DNA of 39,370 bases from Actinomadura sp. KC216 (GCF_004348535.1 NZ_SMJX01000046.1:1-39370); one strand, 5' to 3'. Shown: positions 31,581 through 39,242, counted from the stretch's first letter. Notes: a model not told the origin generated them from the letters alone. Made by a program: numbers and translations.

Positions 31581-32561
31581 TCACGCTCCCTGCGCCGCCA
31601 CGAGGGCGTCGCCGGCGTCCGTCCGGTAGTAGAGGACGGACCGTCCCGCGCGCCGCCGGTCGATCAGGCGGGCGTCGAGCAGCACCTTGAGGTGGCGGCC
31701 GACGGAGCCGAGCCCCTGGCCGGTCAGCGCGACCAGCTGCGTGGTGCTCAGCGGCGTCGCCAGCAGGACGAGGACGCCCGCCCGCGCCGCGCCGAGCAGC
31801 CGTCCGAGCGCCTCGGGCACGGCGGCGGGTTCCGCGCCGGCCAGCGGGCCCGAGCAGGGATAGACGATCATGTACCGGTCGGGGTCCGGCTCCTCCCACG
31901 CCACCCAGCCCTTGCGCGGTGTGACCGGGACGAACAGCAGCCGCGCGCCGGAGATGTCGCGCGGCGGGAAGTCGTGCACGTTGATCTGCAGGCGGCCGTC
32001 GCCGAGCCAGCGCATCCCGGGGCGCATGTCGTCCAGCGCGGCGGCCCACCCGCCCCGGCTCAGCTGCCCGGCCCGCGCGACCGCGTCGGCCTCGATCACG
32101 CGGCGGCGGCGGTCCCAGTCCGGCTCGACGGTATGCGTCCACACCCATTCCAGCAGCCCGGCGAGCCGTTGGGCCACGTCGGGGCGGCGCAGCTCGGCGG
32201 GCGGCGGGCGGCCGAGCGAGACCTCCAGGTCGGCGTGCGCCCGCTCGGGCGGCGTCCGGCGGACGGTCGCGAGCTCCTCGTGGAACGCCGGCGATCCGGC
32301 GCCCGGATGCGGCGGCGTGAGGAAGTCGGCGGTCCACTTGGTCGTGACGCCGAGGGCGGCGTCCAGCAGCGCGGCGGTGACCGGCTCCCGCCGGAGCAGC
32401 CGCCGGTACGCGGCCAGATGGGCGTCGAGCCACGCGGCCTCACCGGGGTGCGCGGCGGTGCCCGACGCCAGGAGGCGCAGGGACGCGGTGGTCTCCGCCA
32501 GCGCCGAGACCACGAACCGGCCGCCCGCGAGCGTGTCCGCGTTGATCAGCCACCAGCCCAT
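31581..32561 (-). CDS. ArsR-like winged-helix regulator with DUF5937-type N-terminus
   Basis: A 326-residue regulator. The long N-terminal part (INADTLAGGRFVVSALAETTASLRLLA and onward) resembles the DUF5937 domain. The C-terminal winged helix has STTQLVALTGQGLGSVGRHLKVLLDARLIDRRRAGRSVLYYRTDAGDALV, an ArsR pattern. No metal-binding Cys cluster is visible, so a small organic ligand is more likely. The ATG at 32561 has GGAGG six bases upstream. That GGAGG and the start codon lie inside a perfect palindrome (32560-32583), so the protein probably shuts off its own translation start region and the divergent MFS gene. Proteins of this type commonly control drug exporters (family knowledge). Confidence 0.87.
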   Translation of the reverse strand: MGWWLINADTLAGGRFVVSALAETTASLRLLASGTAAHPGEAAWLDAHLAAYRRLLRREPVTAALLDAALGVTTKWTADFLTPPHPGAGSPAFHEELATVRRTPPERAHADLEVSLGRPPPAELRRPDVAQRLAGLLEWVWTHTVEPDWDRRRRVIEADAVARAGQLSRGGWAAALDDMRPGMRWLGDGRLQINVHDFPPRDISGARLLFVPVTPRKGWVAWEEPDPDRYMIVYPCSGPLAGAEPAAVPEALGRLLGAARAGVLVLLATPLSTTQLVALTGQGLGSVGRHLKVLLDARLIDRRRAGRSVLYYRTDAGDALVAAQGA

Positions 32562-32583
32562 GTTTCGCCTCCCTGCGAAACAT
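32560..32583. promoter_or_regulatory. Perfect palindromic operator over the regulator's start codon
   Basis: ATGTTTCGC (32560-32568), CTCCCT, GCGAAACAT (32575-32583): nine-base arms with a six-base spacer. On the minus strand the left arm contains the regulator's ATG (32559-32561) and the spacer contains part of its ribosome site. It also lies 37 bases before the MFS start on the other strand. Confidence 0.75.
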
Positions 32584-32619
32584 TACCGGCGCCGTCCCGG
32601 ATGTCCGGAGCCTTGGATC

Positions 32620-33810
32620 ATGCGCACGTATGGGGATCTGTTCCGCGCCCCCGAGTACACGCCGCTCTTCGCCACGGTCACGATCCAGATGTCCGCCCAG
32701 ACGATCAGTGCCCTGGCGCTCGGCACGCTCGTGTACGACGCGACCCGGTCGCCGCTGCTGTCGGCGCTGAGCATGTTCGGCGGCTCGTTCGCCCAGATGG
32801 CCGGGGCGCTGACGCTCCTGTCGGCCGCCGACCGCCTCCCGCCGAGGACGGCGCTGGCCTGCCTGGCCCTGATCTTCAGCGCGGGCACGGCCGCGCTCGC
32901 GATCCCGGGCCTGCCGGTGGCGGCGCTGTTCGCGCTCGTGCTGGGCCTGGGCCTGGTCGCCTCGCTCGGCGGCGGCGTCCGCTTCGGCCTGCTGAGCGAG
33001 ATCCTTCCGGAGGAGGGCTACCTCCTCGGGCGGTCGGTCCTGAACATGGCCGTGGGGACCATGCAGATATGCGGTTTCGCCGCCGGCGGCGTCCTGGTCG
33101 TCGCGCTCTCGCCCCGGGGCGCCCTGCTCACCGCCGCCGCGCTCTACATCCTCACCGCCGTGACGGCGCTCGCCGGGCTGAGCCGCCGCCCGCCCCGGGC
33201 CACCGGCCGCCCGTCCCTCGCCCAGACCTGGCGCACCAATGTCCACCTGCTCTCCTCGGCGCCGCGCCGCTGCACCTACCTGGCGATGTGGGTGCCGAAC
33301 GGGCTGATCGTCGGCTGCGAGGCGCTCTTCGTCTCCTACTCGCCGGAGCACGCCGGGCTCCTGCTCGCCGTCGCGGCCGTCGGCATGCTGATCGGCGACA
33401 CGGCGGCGGGCCGGTTCGTCCCGCCCCGCCTGCGGGAACGGCTGGGACCCTCGCTGCGCCTCCTGCTGGCCGTCCCGTACCTGCTGTTCGCCGTCGACCC
33501 GCCGCTCCCGCTCGGCGCGGCGGCCGTCCTCCTCGCGTCCATCGGCTACGCGGCGACGCTGCTGCTGCAGGAGCGCCTCATGGCCCTGACCCCGATCTCC
33601 GTGCACGGCCACGCGCTGGGGTTGCAGACGTCCGGGATGCTCACCATGCAGGGCGTCGGCGCGGCCCTGGCGGGCGGCGTGGCGCAGGTGACGTCCCCGT
33701 CGGCCGCGATGGCGATCATGGCCGCCGCCTCGGTGGCCGTCACCCTCGCGCTGGCCCCGGGCCTGCGCCCCCTCCCCGGCGGGACGGAACTCCGCGGATC
33801 ACCGCTCTAG
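32620..33810 (+). CDS. MFS transporter, probable drug exporter
   Basis: A 396-residue MFS protein with about 11-12 membrane segments. It begins TYGDLFRAPEYTPLFATVTIQMSAQTISALALGTLVYDATRSPLLSAL, the common start of small actinomycete exporters. VASLGGGVRFGLLSEILPEEGYLLGRSVLNMAVGTMQICGFAAGGVL resembles the usual motif region of the first half. It probably exports a drug-like compound sensed by the divergent winged-helix regulator. The ATG at 32620 is used, with GGAG nine bases upstream. The operator palindrome lies directly upstream. There is no partner gene downstream. Confidence 0.85.
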   Translation: MRTYGDLFRAPEYTPLFATVTIQMSAQTISALALGTLVYDATRSPLLSALSMFGGSFAQMAGALTLLSAADRLPPRTALACLALIFSAGTAALAIPGLPVAALFALVLGLGLVASLGGGVRFGLLSEILPEEGYLLGRSVLNMAVGTMQICGFAAGGVLVVALSPRGALLTAAALYILTAVTALAGLSRRPPRATGRPSLAQTWRTNVHLLSSAPRRCTYLAMWVPNGLIVGCEALFVSYSPEHAGLLLAVAAVGMLIGDTAAGRFVPPRLRERLGPSLRLLLAVPYLLFAVDPPLPLGAAAVLLASIGYAATLLLQERLMALTPISVHGHALGLQTSGMLTMQGVGAALAGGVAQVTSPSAAMAIMAAASVAVTLALAPGLRPLPGGTELRGSPL

Positions 33811-33975
33811 GCAGAAGATGCCCATCGAACCCTCGAAAGTCGGGAGAATCTGATGATTCTGCAACGGTCCCCGAAGTGGTTCGCCCGCTGGCCTGCGGGG
33901 GTATGTCCCGTGCCAATCCGCGCCCAGCAGCGAAGCCTTGCCCCTTATCGGACGGCCGGTTAACGTTCAACTAAC

Positions 33976-33996
33976 CAATAGGAAAATGTCCTATTG
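33976..33996 (+). promoter_or_regulatory. Perfect inverted repeat upstream of the LPMO gene
   Basis: CAATAGGA, five bases, TCCTATTG: an eight-base perfect inverted repeat 82 bases before the LPMO start. It lies in a 268-base gap (33811-34078) that is much more AT-rich than the rest of the window. The gap also holds a small AGAATC-TGAT-GATTCT hairpin (33845-33860) and otherwise nothing I can name. The repeat is a probable regulator-binding site. Confidence 0.5.
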
Positions 33997-34078
33997 ATGG
34001 AGTCGTCATGCCTCGCTCCCCTCCAATGGCCACGACGAAAAACATCATCACCCACCCCGAAAAGCAAGGACCCCCCGC

Positions 34079-34585
34079 ATGAAATCATCACGGCGTAAAC
34101 TCGCCGCCGCCGCGGCGGGCGTGACGATCGCCCCCCTCGTCACCGTGGCACTGCCCGCCGCCTCCGCCTACGCCCACGGCTACGTCTCCTCGCCGGCGAG
34201 CCGGCAGGCCCAGTGCGCGCAGCGAATCGTCCAGTGCGGACAGATCCAGTGGGAGCCGCAGAGCGTCGAAGGGCCGAAGGGCCTGCAGAGCTGCAGCGGC
34301 GGAAACGTGCGCTTCTCCGATCTCGACGACGACAGCAAGCCGTGGCGCGCCGCCTCGGTCGGCAACTCGGTGACCTTCAACTGGACGTTCACCGCCAGGC
34401 ACGCCACCAGGGACTACGAGTACTTCCTCAACGGCAGGAGCCTCGGGAAGTTCAGCGCGCAAAGCTCGTCCCACACCGTCAATCTCGGTGGTGTGAGCGG
34501 CCGGCAGAAGGTGCTGGCGGTCTGGAACATCGCCGATACCGCCAACGCGTTCTATGCCTGTGTCGATCTGCAGGTCGGAAGGTAA
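34079..34585 (+). CDS. Secreted AA10 lytic polysaccharide monooxygenase
   Basis: A compact LPMO of 168 residues, acting outside the cell on chitin or cellulose by copper-dependent oxidation. The signal peptide ends APLVTVALPAASAYA. The mature protein begins HGYVSSPASRQAQC, giving the N-terminal copper-binding His. The second His is in TFTARHATRDYEYF, and the axial Phe is in NAFYACVDLQV. Paired cysteines (QCAQRIVQCG, SC and AC) are present. There is no carbohydrate-binding module, so it is a single-domain type. AAGGA lies about nine bases before the ATG. No chitinase or cellulase gene lies nearby. A perfect inverted repeat upstream suggests its own control. Confidence 0.93.
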   Translation: MKSSRRKLAAAAAGVTIAPLVTVALPAASAYAHGYVSSPASRQAQCAQRIVQCGQIQWEPQSVEGPKGLQSCSGGNVRFSDLDDDSKPWRAASVGNSVTFNWTFTARHATRDYEYFLNGRSLGKFSAQSSSHTVNLGGVSGRQKVLAVWNIADTANAFYACVDLQVGR

Positions 34586-34617
34586 CTCCCAGCCATCTGA
34601 ATTACCGATGGAAATGA

Positions 34618-34699
34618 CGGGACACCCGGTGTCCCGACCTCCTCGGCCGGTGCTGCTCGCGACGGGCGTACCGCCCCGCCGCGAACGGCACCGAGCCGA
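34618..34699. terminator. Two hairpins between the convergent LPMO and GNAT genes
   Basis: CGGGACAC-CCG-GTGTCCCG at 34618-34636 is a perfect eight-base hairpin. A second stem pairs CTCGGCCGGTGC (34642-34653) with GCACCGAGCCGAG (34687-34699) with one bulge. There is no T tract. Both could stop transcription from either side. Confidence 0.45.
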
Positions 34700-34709
34700 G
34701 GCCGCGCGA

Positions 34710-35213
34710 TCAGCGAAGCCGTTTGGTGAAGACGATGCTCTGCCGCCGGTATCCCATCCGGCGTTCATAGAACGGAACCGACACCGGGCTCGCGGCATAG
34801 GTGTCCAAGGTGATCAGGTGCGCCTCCCGCGCCCCGGCCCATCGCTCCACCGCCGCCATGAGCCCCGTCCCGGCCCCGGACCGCCAGTGCCGGCGCTGCA
34901 CGGCGAGCGCGTTGACGAACACGCGGGGCAGCGTGACCTCCCGGACCGGCTGACGATCCGCGTCCTCGTGCGGCCGCATGAACTTCGCGGCGACGAAGCC
35001 GATCGCGTCCCCGCCGAGATCGGCCACCCGGGCGAACCTGTCGTCCCCGCCGGCCAGCAACCCGCCCTCCAGCCAGGCGTCGAGGCCGTCGCGGCGCGGA
35101 GACCGGAACGACTCCGGATCGATCTCCCGGTAGTACTCGGCGAAGTCGCACCACGCCAGCGCGATCCCCGCGCCGTCGCCGGGCTCCGGCGGGCGGATCC
35201 GTAACTCGATCAT
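34710..35213 (-). CDS. GNAT family N-acetyltransferase
   Basis: A 167-residue GNAT acetyltransferase. Beta-strand 4 and the acetyl-CoA loop read VFVNALAVQRRHWRSGAGTGLMAAVERWA (Q/RxxGxG/A-type pocket). The family end, LITLDTYAASPVSVPFYERRMGYRRQSIVFTKRL, is complete. The substrate is unknown; such proteins modify amines on small molecules or proteins. The ATG at 35213 is preferred. A GTG at 35228 would add five residues but would use up the GGAG that serves as ribosome site. It is followed on its 5' side by a decayed kinase gene, with about 30 bases between. Confidence 0.88.
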   Translation of the reverse strand: MIELRIRPPEPGDGAGIALAWCDFAEYYREIDPESFRSPRRDGLDAWLEGGLLAGGDDRFARVADLGGDAIGFVAAKFMRPHEDADRQPVREVTLPRVFVNALAVQRRHWRSGAGTGLMAAVERWAGAREAHLITLDTYAASPVSVPFYERRMGYRRQSIVFTKRLR

Positions 35214-35243
35214 GAGGCCATTCTCCACCGGCCGGGCGTGGCA

Positions 35244-35737
35244 TCAACGGTCCCGTGTGAACCGGACGGTGATGGACAGGCCGCCTTCGGGGCGCGCGGT
35301 GGTCGTGAGGGCGGCATGGTGAGCATGGGCGACGGCGCTGACGATGGCGAGCCCGATGCCGTAGCCGTCGCGGTGGCCGTTGCGGCCGCAGGCCAGCCTC
35401 TGGAAGGGCTGGAAGAGGCGCTCGATCTGGTCGCCGGGGACGGCCGGCCCGGTGTTGGCGACCGTCAGGATCGCCTGCGTCTCCGAAGCCCGCGTGGTGA
35501 CCTGGACGTGCCCGCCGGGGTGGTTGTGGCGGACGGCGTTGTCGACGAGGTTCGCGACGAGGCTTCGAGCAGCCCCGGGTCCCCGGCCGTCACCGCGGGC
35601 GCGAGACGCTCGGCGAGGTCGACGCCCTTCGCCGTCGCCTGGTCGCGGCGGGACGCGAGCACTTCTTCGGCGACGCGGGCCAGGTCGACGGTCTCCCGGC
35701 GGGTGACGCCGCGCTCGCTGGTGGCGAGGGCGAACCG
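35244..35737 (-). pseudogene. Histidine kinase remnant: 5' end missing and frameshifted
   Basis: Only the C-terminal half of a sensor kinase remains. From about 35737 leftwards the frame reads RFALATSERGVTRRETVDLARVAEEVLASRRDQA, ending LAPAVTAGDPGLLEA. The expected LVANLVDNAVRHNHPGGHVQV (N box) then continues in another frame from about 35563, with one base missing in GAAGCCTCGTC. The rest of the ATPase domain follows (VANTGPAVP, LFQPFQRLACG, GYGIGLAIVSAVAHAHH) to the end FTRDR. The sensor, HAMP and phosphorylated His parts are gone. The missing 5' end coincides with the broken start of the ABC ATPase on the other strand. No response regulator remains. Confidence 0.82.
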
Positions 35738-35996
35738 GGTGACCGTGCGGATCCCGGCCGGGACGCGCGCGGCGAAGGCCCTGGCGCGAGCGGGCGCGTC
35801 CGTGGCGGCCACCGGCCGCGACTCCGTCACCGTCACCGGCCTGCCCGCCGACCGCATCGTGCTGCTGCTCGGCCAGAGCGGGCTGCCGTTCTCCGAGGTG
35901 TCGGCGCACCGCGCGACCCTGGAGGACGTCTACCTGGAGCTCACCCGCGAGGCGGTCGAGTTCCGCGCCGCCGCGCCCGCGGAGGCGGCCCGATGA
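35736..35996 (+). pseudogene. ABC transporter ATPase remnant: only the C-terminal tail left
   Basis: About 86 residues survive from the end of a drug-type ABC ATPase. The segment runs RVTVRIPAGTRAAKALARAG, then TGLPADRIVLLLGQSGLPFSEVSAHRATLEDVYLELTREAVEFR, the C-terminal regulatory part of that family. Walker A, signature and Walker B motifs are all missing. An open frame continues upstream to 35238, but there it is only the antisense of the kinase remnant. The stop overlaps the permease ATG in ATGA, which shows the original gene order ATPase-permease. Confidence 0.78.
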
Positions 35997-37216
35997 CCGC
36001 CCCGCCGATCGCGCCGGACCGGTCCGGCCATCGGGAGGGCCGAGACGGCTTCGCCCAGGTGCTGCACGCGGAATGGACCAAGTTCCGGACGGTCCGGGGC
36101 TGGGTGACCGGCACGATCGCGGCGGCGCTGCTGGTGGTGCTGTTCGCCCTGCTCGCCGGGATCAGCAGCGACCAGGAGGGCGCACCGCCCGTGCCGACCG
36201 GTCCCGGCGGCGAACCGGTCACCGACAGCTTCTACTTCCTGCACCGGCCGCTGACCGGCGACGGCGCCGTCACCGTCTCGGTGTCCGCGCTCACGAGCTC
36301 CATCCCCACCGGCCCCGGCGAGCTGCGGCCCGGCACCGTGCCGTGGGCGAAGGCCGGGCTCATCATCAAGGACGGCACCCGCCAGGGATCGCCCTACGCC
36401 GCGATCATGGTCACCGGCGGCCACGGCGTGCGGATGCAGGACGGCTACGTCCACGACACCGCCGGCCTTCCCGGGCCCGTCTCCGCCGCGTCCCCCCGCT
36501 GGCTGCGGCTGGAGCGCGCGGGCGACACGATCACCGGCCACGCGTCCGTCGACGGCGCGCGCTGGACAACGGTGGGCGCCGTGCGCGTACGCGGCCTCGG
36601 GCCGACCGCGCAGGCCGGGCCGTTCGTCGCGTCCCCGCCGTCCGTGCACGGCATGAGCACGCGCGGCACCGTCTCCACGGCCGTCTTCGGGGACCTCCGG
36701 GCCCGGGGCCGCTGGGACGGCGGCGGCTGGACGGGCACCCAGATCGGACCCGGATCGCCCACCTCCGCCGGCTACCCGCAGAACACCTCCGGCTCGGTCA
36801 CGGCATCCGGCGGCCGCCTCACCGTGACCGGCGCCGGGGACATCGCGCCCGCCGTCCGCGAGACCCTGCCGACCGGCGGCACCGTGGGGGAGATCCTCAC
36901 CGGCACGTTCGCCGCGCTGGTCGCGGTGATCGTCGTGGGGGCGCTGTTCATCACCACGGAGTACCGGACGAACCTGATCCACCTCACCCTCGCCGCCGCC
37001 CCAAGACGGGTCCGGGTGCTGATGGCCAAGGCGATCGTGCTGGGAGCGGTCACCTTCGTCACCGGGTCCCTCCTCGCCCAGGTGGTCGGCGACCCGCACT
37101 GGCAGCGGCTGCTCCAGCGGATCGGTCCGGCGAGCGCCGGGCTCGGCGTGACCGCCGGATGGGCCGCCGCCGCGCTCGTGGCCGCCGCCCTGCTTCTGCG
37201 CATCCGCGACGCCTAG
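35993..37216 (+). CDS. ABC-2 type permease with extracytoplasmic domain, apparently shortened
   Basis: A 407-residue ABC permease from a family with a large outer insert. The first membrane segment is GWVTGTIAAALLVVLFALLAG. An outer beta-sandwich (DUF1349/ConA-like; WAKAGLIIKDGTRQGSPYAAIMVTGGHGVRMQ, LRLERAGDTITGHASVDGARW) follows to about residue 290. Then FAALVAVIVVGALFITTEYRTNLIHLTLAAAPRRVRVLMAKAIVLGAVTFVTGSLLA brings back the membrane part. The protein jumps from there to QVVGDPHWQRLLQRIGPASAGLGVTAGWAAAALVAAALLLRIRDA. Full-length relatives normally have several more membrane segments here (from memory), so an in-frame internal deletion is likely. GGAGG lies five bases before the ATG. With its ATPase lost it is probably not functional. 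Confidence 0.75.
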   Translation: MTAPPIAPDRSGHREGRDGFAQVLHAEWTKFRTVRGWVTGTIAAALLVVLFALLAGISSDQEGAPPVPTGPGGEPVTDSFYFLHRPLTGDGAVTVSVSALTSSIPTGPGELRPGTVPWAKAGLIIKDGTRQGSPYAAIMVTGGHGVRMQDGYVHDTAGLPGPVSAASPRWLRLERAGDTITGHASVDGARWTTVGAVRVRGLGPTAQAGPFVASPPSVHGMSTRGTVSTAVFGDLRARGRWDGGGWTGTQIGPGSPTSAGYPQNTSGSVTASGGRLTVTGAGDIAPAVRETLPTGGTVGEILTGTFAALVAVIVVGALFITTEYRTNLIHLTLAAAPRRVRVLMAKAIVLGAVTFVTGSLLAQVVGDPHWQRLLQRIGPASAGLGVTAGWAAAALVAAALLLRIRDA

Positions 37217-38427
37217 CCGCCCGCCAGGAGATCCGCGAACGCGTGGCCCGCGGGGGCGGAGGCGAACAGCCGGTCGAGGCGCGCCCTGGCCAGCTGGCGG
37301 CGGAACGTTCCGGCGAGCGAGGCGTCACCGGACTCGTGGACCAGCTCGGTCAGCCAGCGCGAGAACTCCTGCTGGTTCCACACCCTTCTGAGGCAGGTGG
37401 CGGAGTACGCGGCGAGCGGCTCCTCGTCGCCGTCGCGGACGGCCGCGCGCAGCGCGCGGGCGAGCACGTCGGCGTCGCCGATCGCGAGGTTCATCCCCTT
37501 GCCGCCCATCGGGGTGATGATGTGCGCGGCGTCCCCGACCAGGAAGAGCCTCCCGTACCGCATCGGGTCGATGACGAAGCTGCGCATCTCCACCACGCCC
37601 TTGTCGACGATCGGACCGGCGGGCAGGGTCTCGTCGCCGAGGCGGAGCCGCGCCTGCTTCCAGATCCGCTCGTCGTTCCAGTCGTCCGGCGCGTCGTCCG
37701 GGGCGCATTCGAGGTAGAGGCGGCAGGCGGCCGGGCCCCGCTGGAACTGCGCGGCGAAGCCGTGCGAGCTGATGGCGAAGAGCGGGAGGCGCGGCGGCGG
37801 GGCGTCGGCGAGGACGGTGAACCAGCCGATGCCGTGGTCATAGGTGTAGGTGGTCGCCGCCCGCGGGGGCACGGCGGTGCGCGTGACGCCGTGGTGGCCG
37901 TCGCATCCCGCGACGTAGTCGCAGGCGATCTCCCGGACGGCCCCTTCCGCATCGCGGTAGGTGACCCTGGGACCGGAACCGGACCCTGGGCCGAGGCCGG
38001 GGGCGTCGATGTCGTGCAGGGCCACGTCGCCCGCGTCGAACCGCAGGTCGCCGCCGTTTTCCAGGAAGGCGGTCATGAGGCGCGTGATGAGCATCTGCTG
38101 GGGGATGGCCCGGCCCGTCCTGCCGCCGGACAGGGCGCGAAGGTCCAGGACGTGCGGGTCCCCGTCGACGCGGATCTCGATCGCGTGGTCTTCGGGCGCG
38201 CCGGCCAGGAGGGTCTCCGCGAGCCCCCACTCCTCGAAGATCCGCCTGCTGGCGTAGTCGAGCACGCCCGCGCGCTGGCGCTGCTCCACATAGGACCGGC
38301 TCTGCCGCTCCAGCACGACGCAGCCGACCCCTGCTAACCGGAGCAGGTTGGCCAGGGTCAGTCCCGCGGGTCCGGCTCCGATGACGACGACCCTGCTGCT
38401 CTCGCGCATGGTCGTGTTGTACCCCAC
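37213..38427 (-). CDS. 4-hydroxybenzoate 3-monooxygenase-like flavoprotein
   Basis: A class A flavin hydroxylase of 404 residues, closest in layout to PobA, which converts 4-hydroxybenzoate to protocatechuate with NAD(P)H and oxygen. Motifs: VVVIGAGPAGLTLANLLRLAGVG, QRQRAGVLDYASRRIFEEWGL (PobA-type RAGVLE region), AGCDGHHGVTR (DG motif) and FLVGDAAHIITPMGGKGMNLAIGDADVLA (GD motif). A substrate in the 4-hydroxybenzoate class is likely but not proven; no ring-cleavage genes are in the window. GTG at 38427 has GGAAGG five bases upstream; ATG at 38409 is closer to the usual N-terminus. It is divergent from a TetR gene with palindromes between. Its TAG stop shares CTAG with the permease stop. Confidence 0.87.
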   Translation of the reverse strand: MGYNTTMRESSRVVVIGAGPAGLTLANLLRLAGVGCVVLERQSRSYVEQRQRAGVLDYASRRIFEEWGLAETLLAGAPEDHAIEIRVDGDPHVLDLRALSGGRTGRAIPQQMLITRLMTAFLENGGDLRFDAGDVALHDIDAPGLGPGSGSGPRVTYRDAEGAVREIACDYVAGCDGHHGVTRTAVPPRAATTYTYDHGIGWFTVLADAPPPRLPLFAISSHGFAAQFQRGPAACRLYLECAPDDAPDDWNDERIWKQARLRLGDETLPAGPIVDKGVVEMRSFVIDPMRYGRLFLVGDAAHIITPMGGKGMNLAIGDADVLARALRAAVRDGDEEPLAAYSATCLRRVWNQQEFSRWLTELVHESGDASLAGTFRRQLARARLDRLFASAPAGHAFADLLAGG

Positions 38428-38461
38428 CAAGCCCTTCCGACGTGGCCGAACGCGGCCATGG

Positions 38462-38499
38462 GCATCACTTACATGATGCTAACCTCAGATTCATATCTG
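38462..38499. promoter_or_regulatory. Two palindromes between the hydroxylase and TetR genes
   Basis: GCATCA-CTTACA-TGATGC at 38462-38479 and CAGAT-TCAT-ATCTG at 38486-38499 lie in the most AT-rich part of the 140-base divergent region. TTACAT (38469-38474) and TCATAT (38491-38496), 16 bases apart, could be promoter boxes for the TetR gene. The first palindrome is the better operator candidate. Confidence 0.55.
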
Positions 38500-38570
38500 T
38501 GGTGGCCGACGCTCCCGGCGGGCTGTGCGGCGCGTTCGTCGGCGCGGTGCGCTCCGGCGGGAGAAACCCG

Positions 38571-39212
38571 ATGTTAGGTTCAGGTGTGGAGAAGGCTCAG
38601 ACCCCCCGTCCGACGCAGCGCGGGCGCAAGACGCTCGCCGCCATCGAGGCGGCCGCGCGCCGGATCATCGCCCGCAAGGGCTTCCTCACGATGACGGTCG
38701 CCGACATAGCGCAGGAGGCCGGACGCTCGCCCGCCTCCTTCTACAACTACTACGACTCCAAGGAAGACCTCCTCGCCCACTGGGCGGACGACTTCCGCAA
38801 GGAGGCCAAGGCGCGGGCGGTCGTCGCCTACAAGCACGGGGTCCCGCATCGCGAGCGCGTCATGGAGTCGGCGCGCGCGCACTGGGAGACCTATCGCGAA
38901 CGGCTCGCCGAGATGGTGGGCGTCTTCCAGCTCGCCATGATCAACGAGGAGTTCGCGGGCCACTGGCGGGAACTGTGCGACGACGCCGTGCAGGGCATCG
39001 CCGAGAGCGTCCGGCGGGCCCAGCGGGAGGGGTACTGCCCCGGCGCCGATCCGGAGCTCACGGCCAGGGCCATCGTCGCCATGCTCAACCAGTTCTGCTA
39101 CGACCTGCTCGCCGGGGCGGGCCAGGACGCCGAGATCGACGACGAGGACGCCGTCCGCACGCTCGGCGAGATGTGGTACCGGGCGATCTACTGGCGCGCC
39201 GACCCCGCCTGA
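38571..39212 (+). CDS. TetR family transcriptional regulator
   Basis: A 213-residue TetR regulator. A short basic leader (TPRPTQRGRKT) precedes the helix-turn-helix AAARRIIARKGFLTMTVADIAQEAGRSPASFYNYYDSKEDLLAHWADDF. The C-terminal domain (RERVMESARAHWETYRERLAEMVGVFQLAMINEEFAGHW, AIVAMLNQFCYDLLAG) is of the type seen in aromatic- or acyl-CoA-responsive members. The ATG at 38571 follows GGGAG at seven bases; the GTG at 38586 is less well placed, and the longer frame from 38442 crosses the promoter. It probably represses the divergent hydroxylase, with the aromatic substrate as inducer (inference). Confidence 0.93.
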   Translation: MLGSGVEKAQTPRPTQRGRKTLAAIEAAARRIIARKGFLTMTVADIAQEAGRSPASFYNYYDSKEDLLAHWADDFRKEAKARAVVAYKHGVPHRERVMESARAHWETYRERLAEMVGVFQLAMINEEFAGHWRELCDDAVQGIAESVRRAQREGYCPGADPELTARAIVAMLNQFCYDLLAGAGQDAEIDDEDAVRTLGEMWYRAIYWRADPA

Positions 39213-39242
39213 TCCCCGCCTCCACCACCTCCACCGCTCCTC

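Noticed and set aside
35238..35735. Upstream extension of the ABC ATPase frame
   Set aside because: The residues have no ATPase motif and are the antisense of the kinase remnant, so this is not an intact ATPase.
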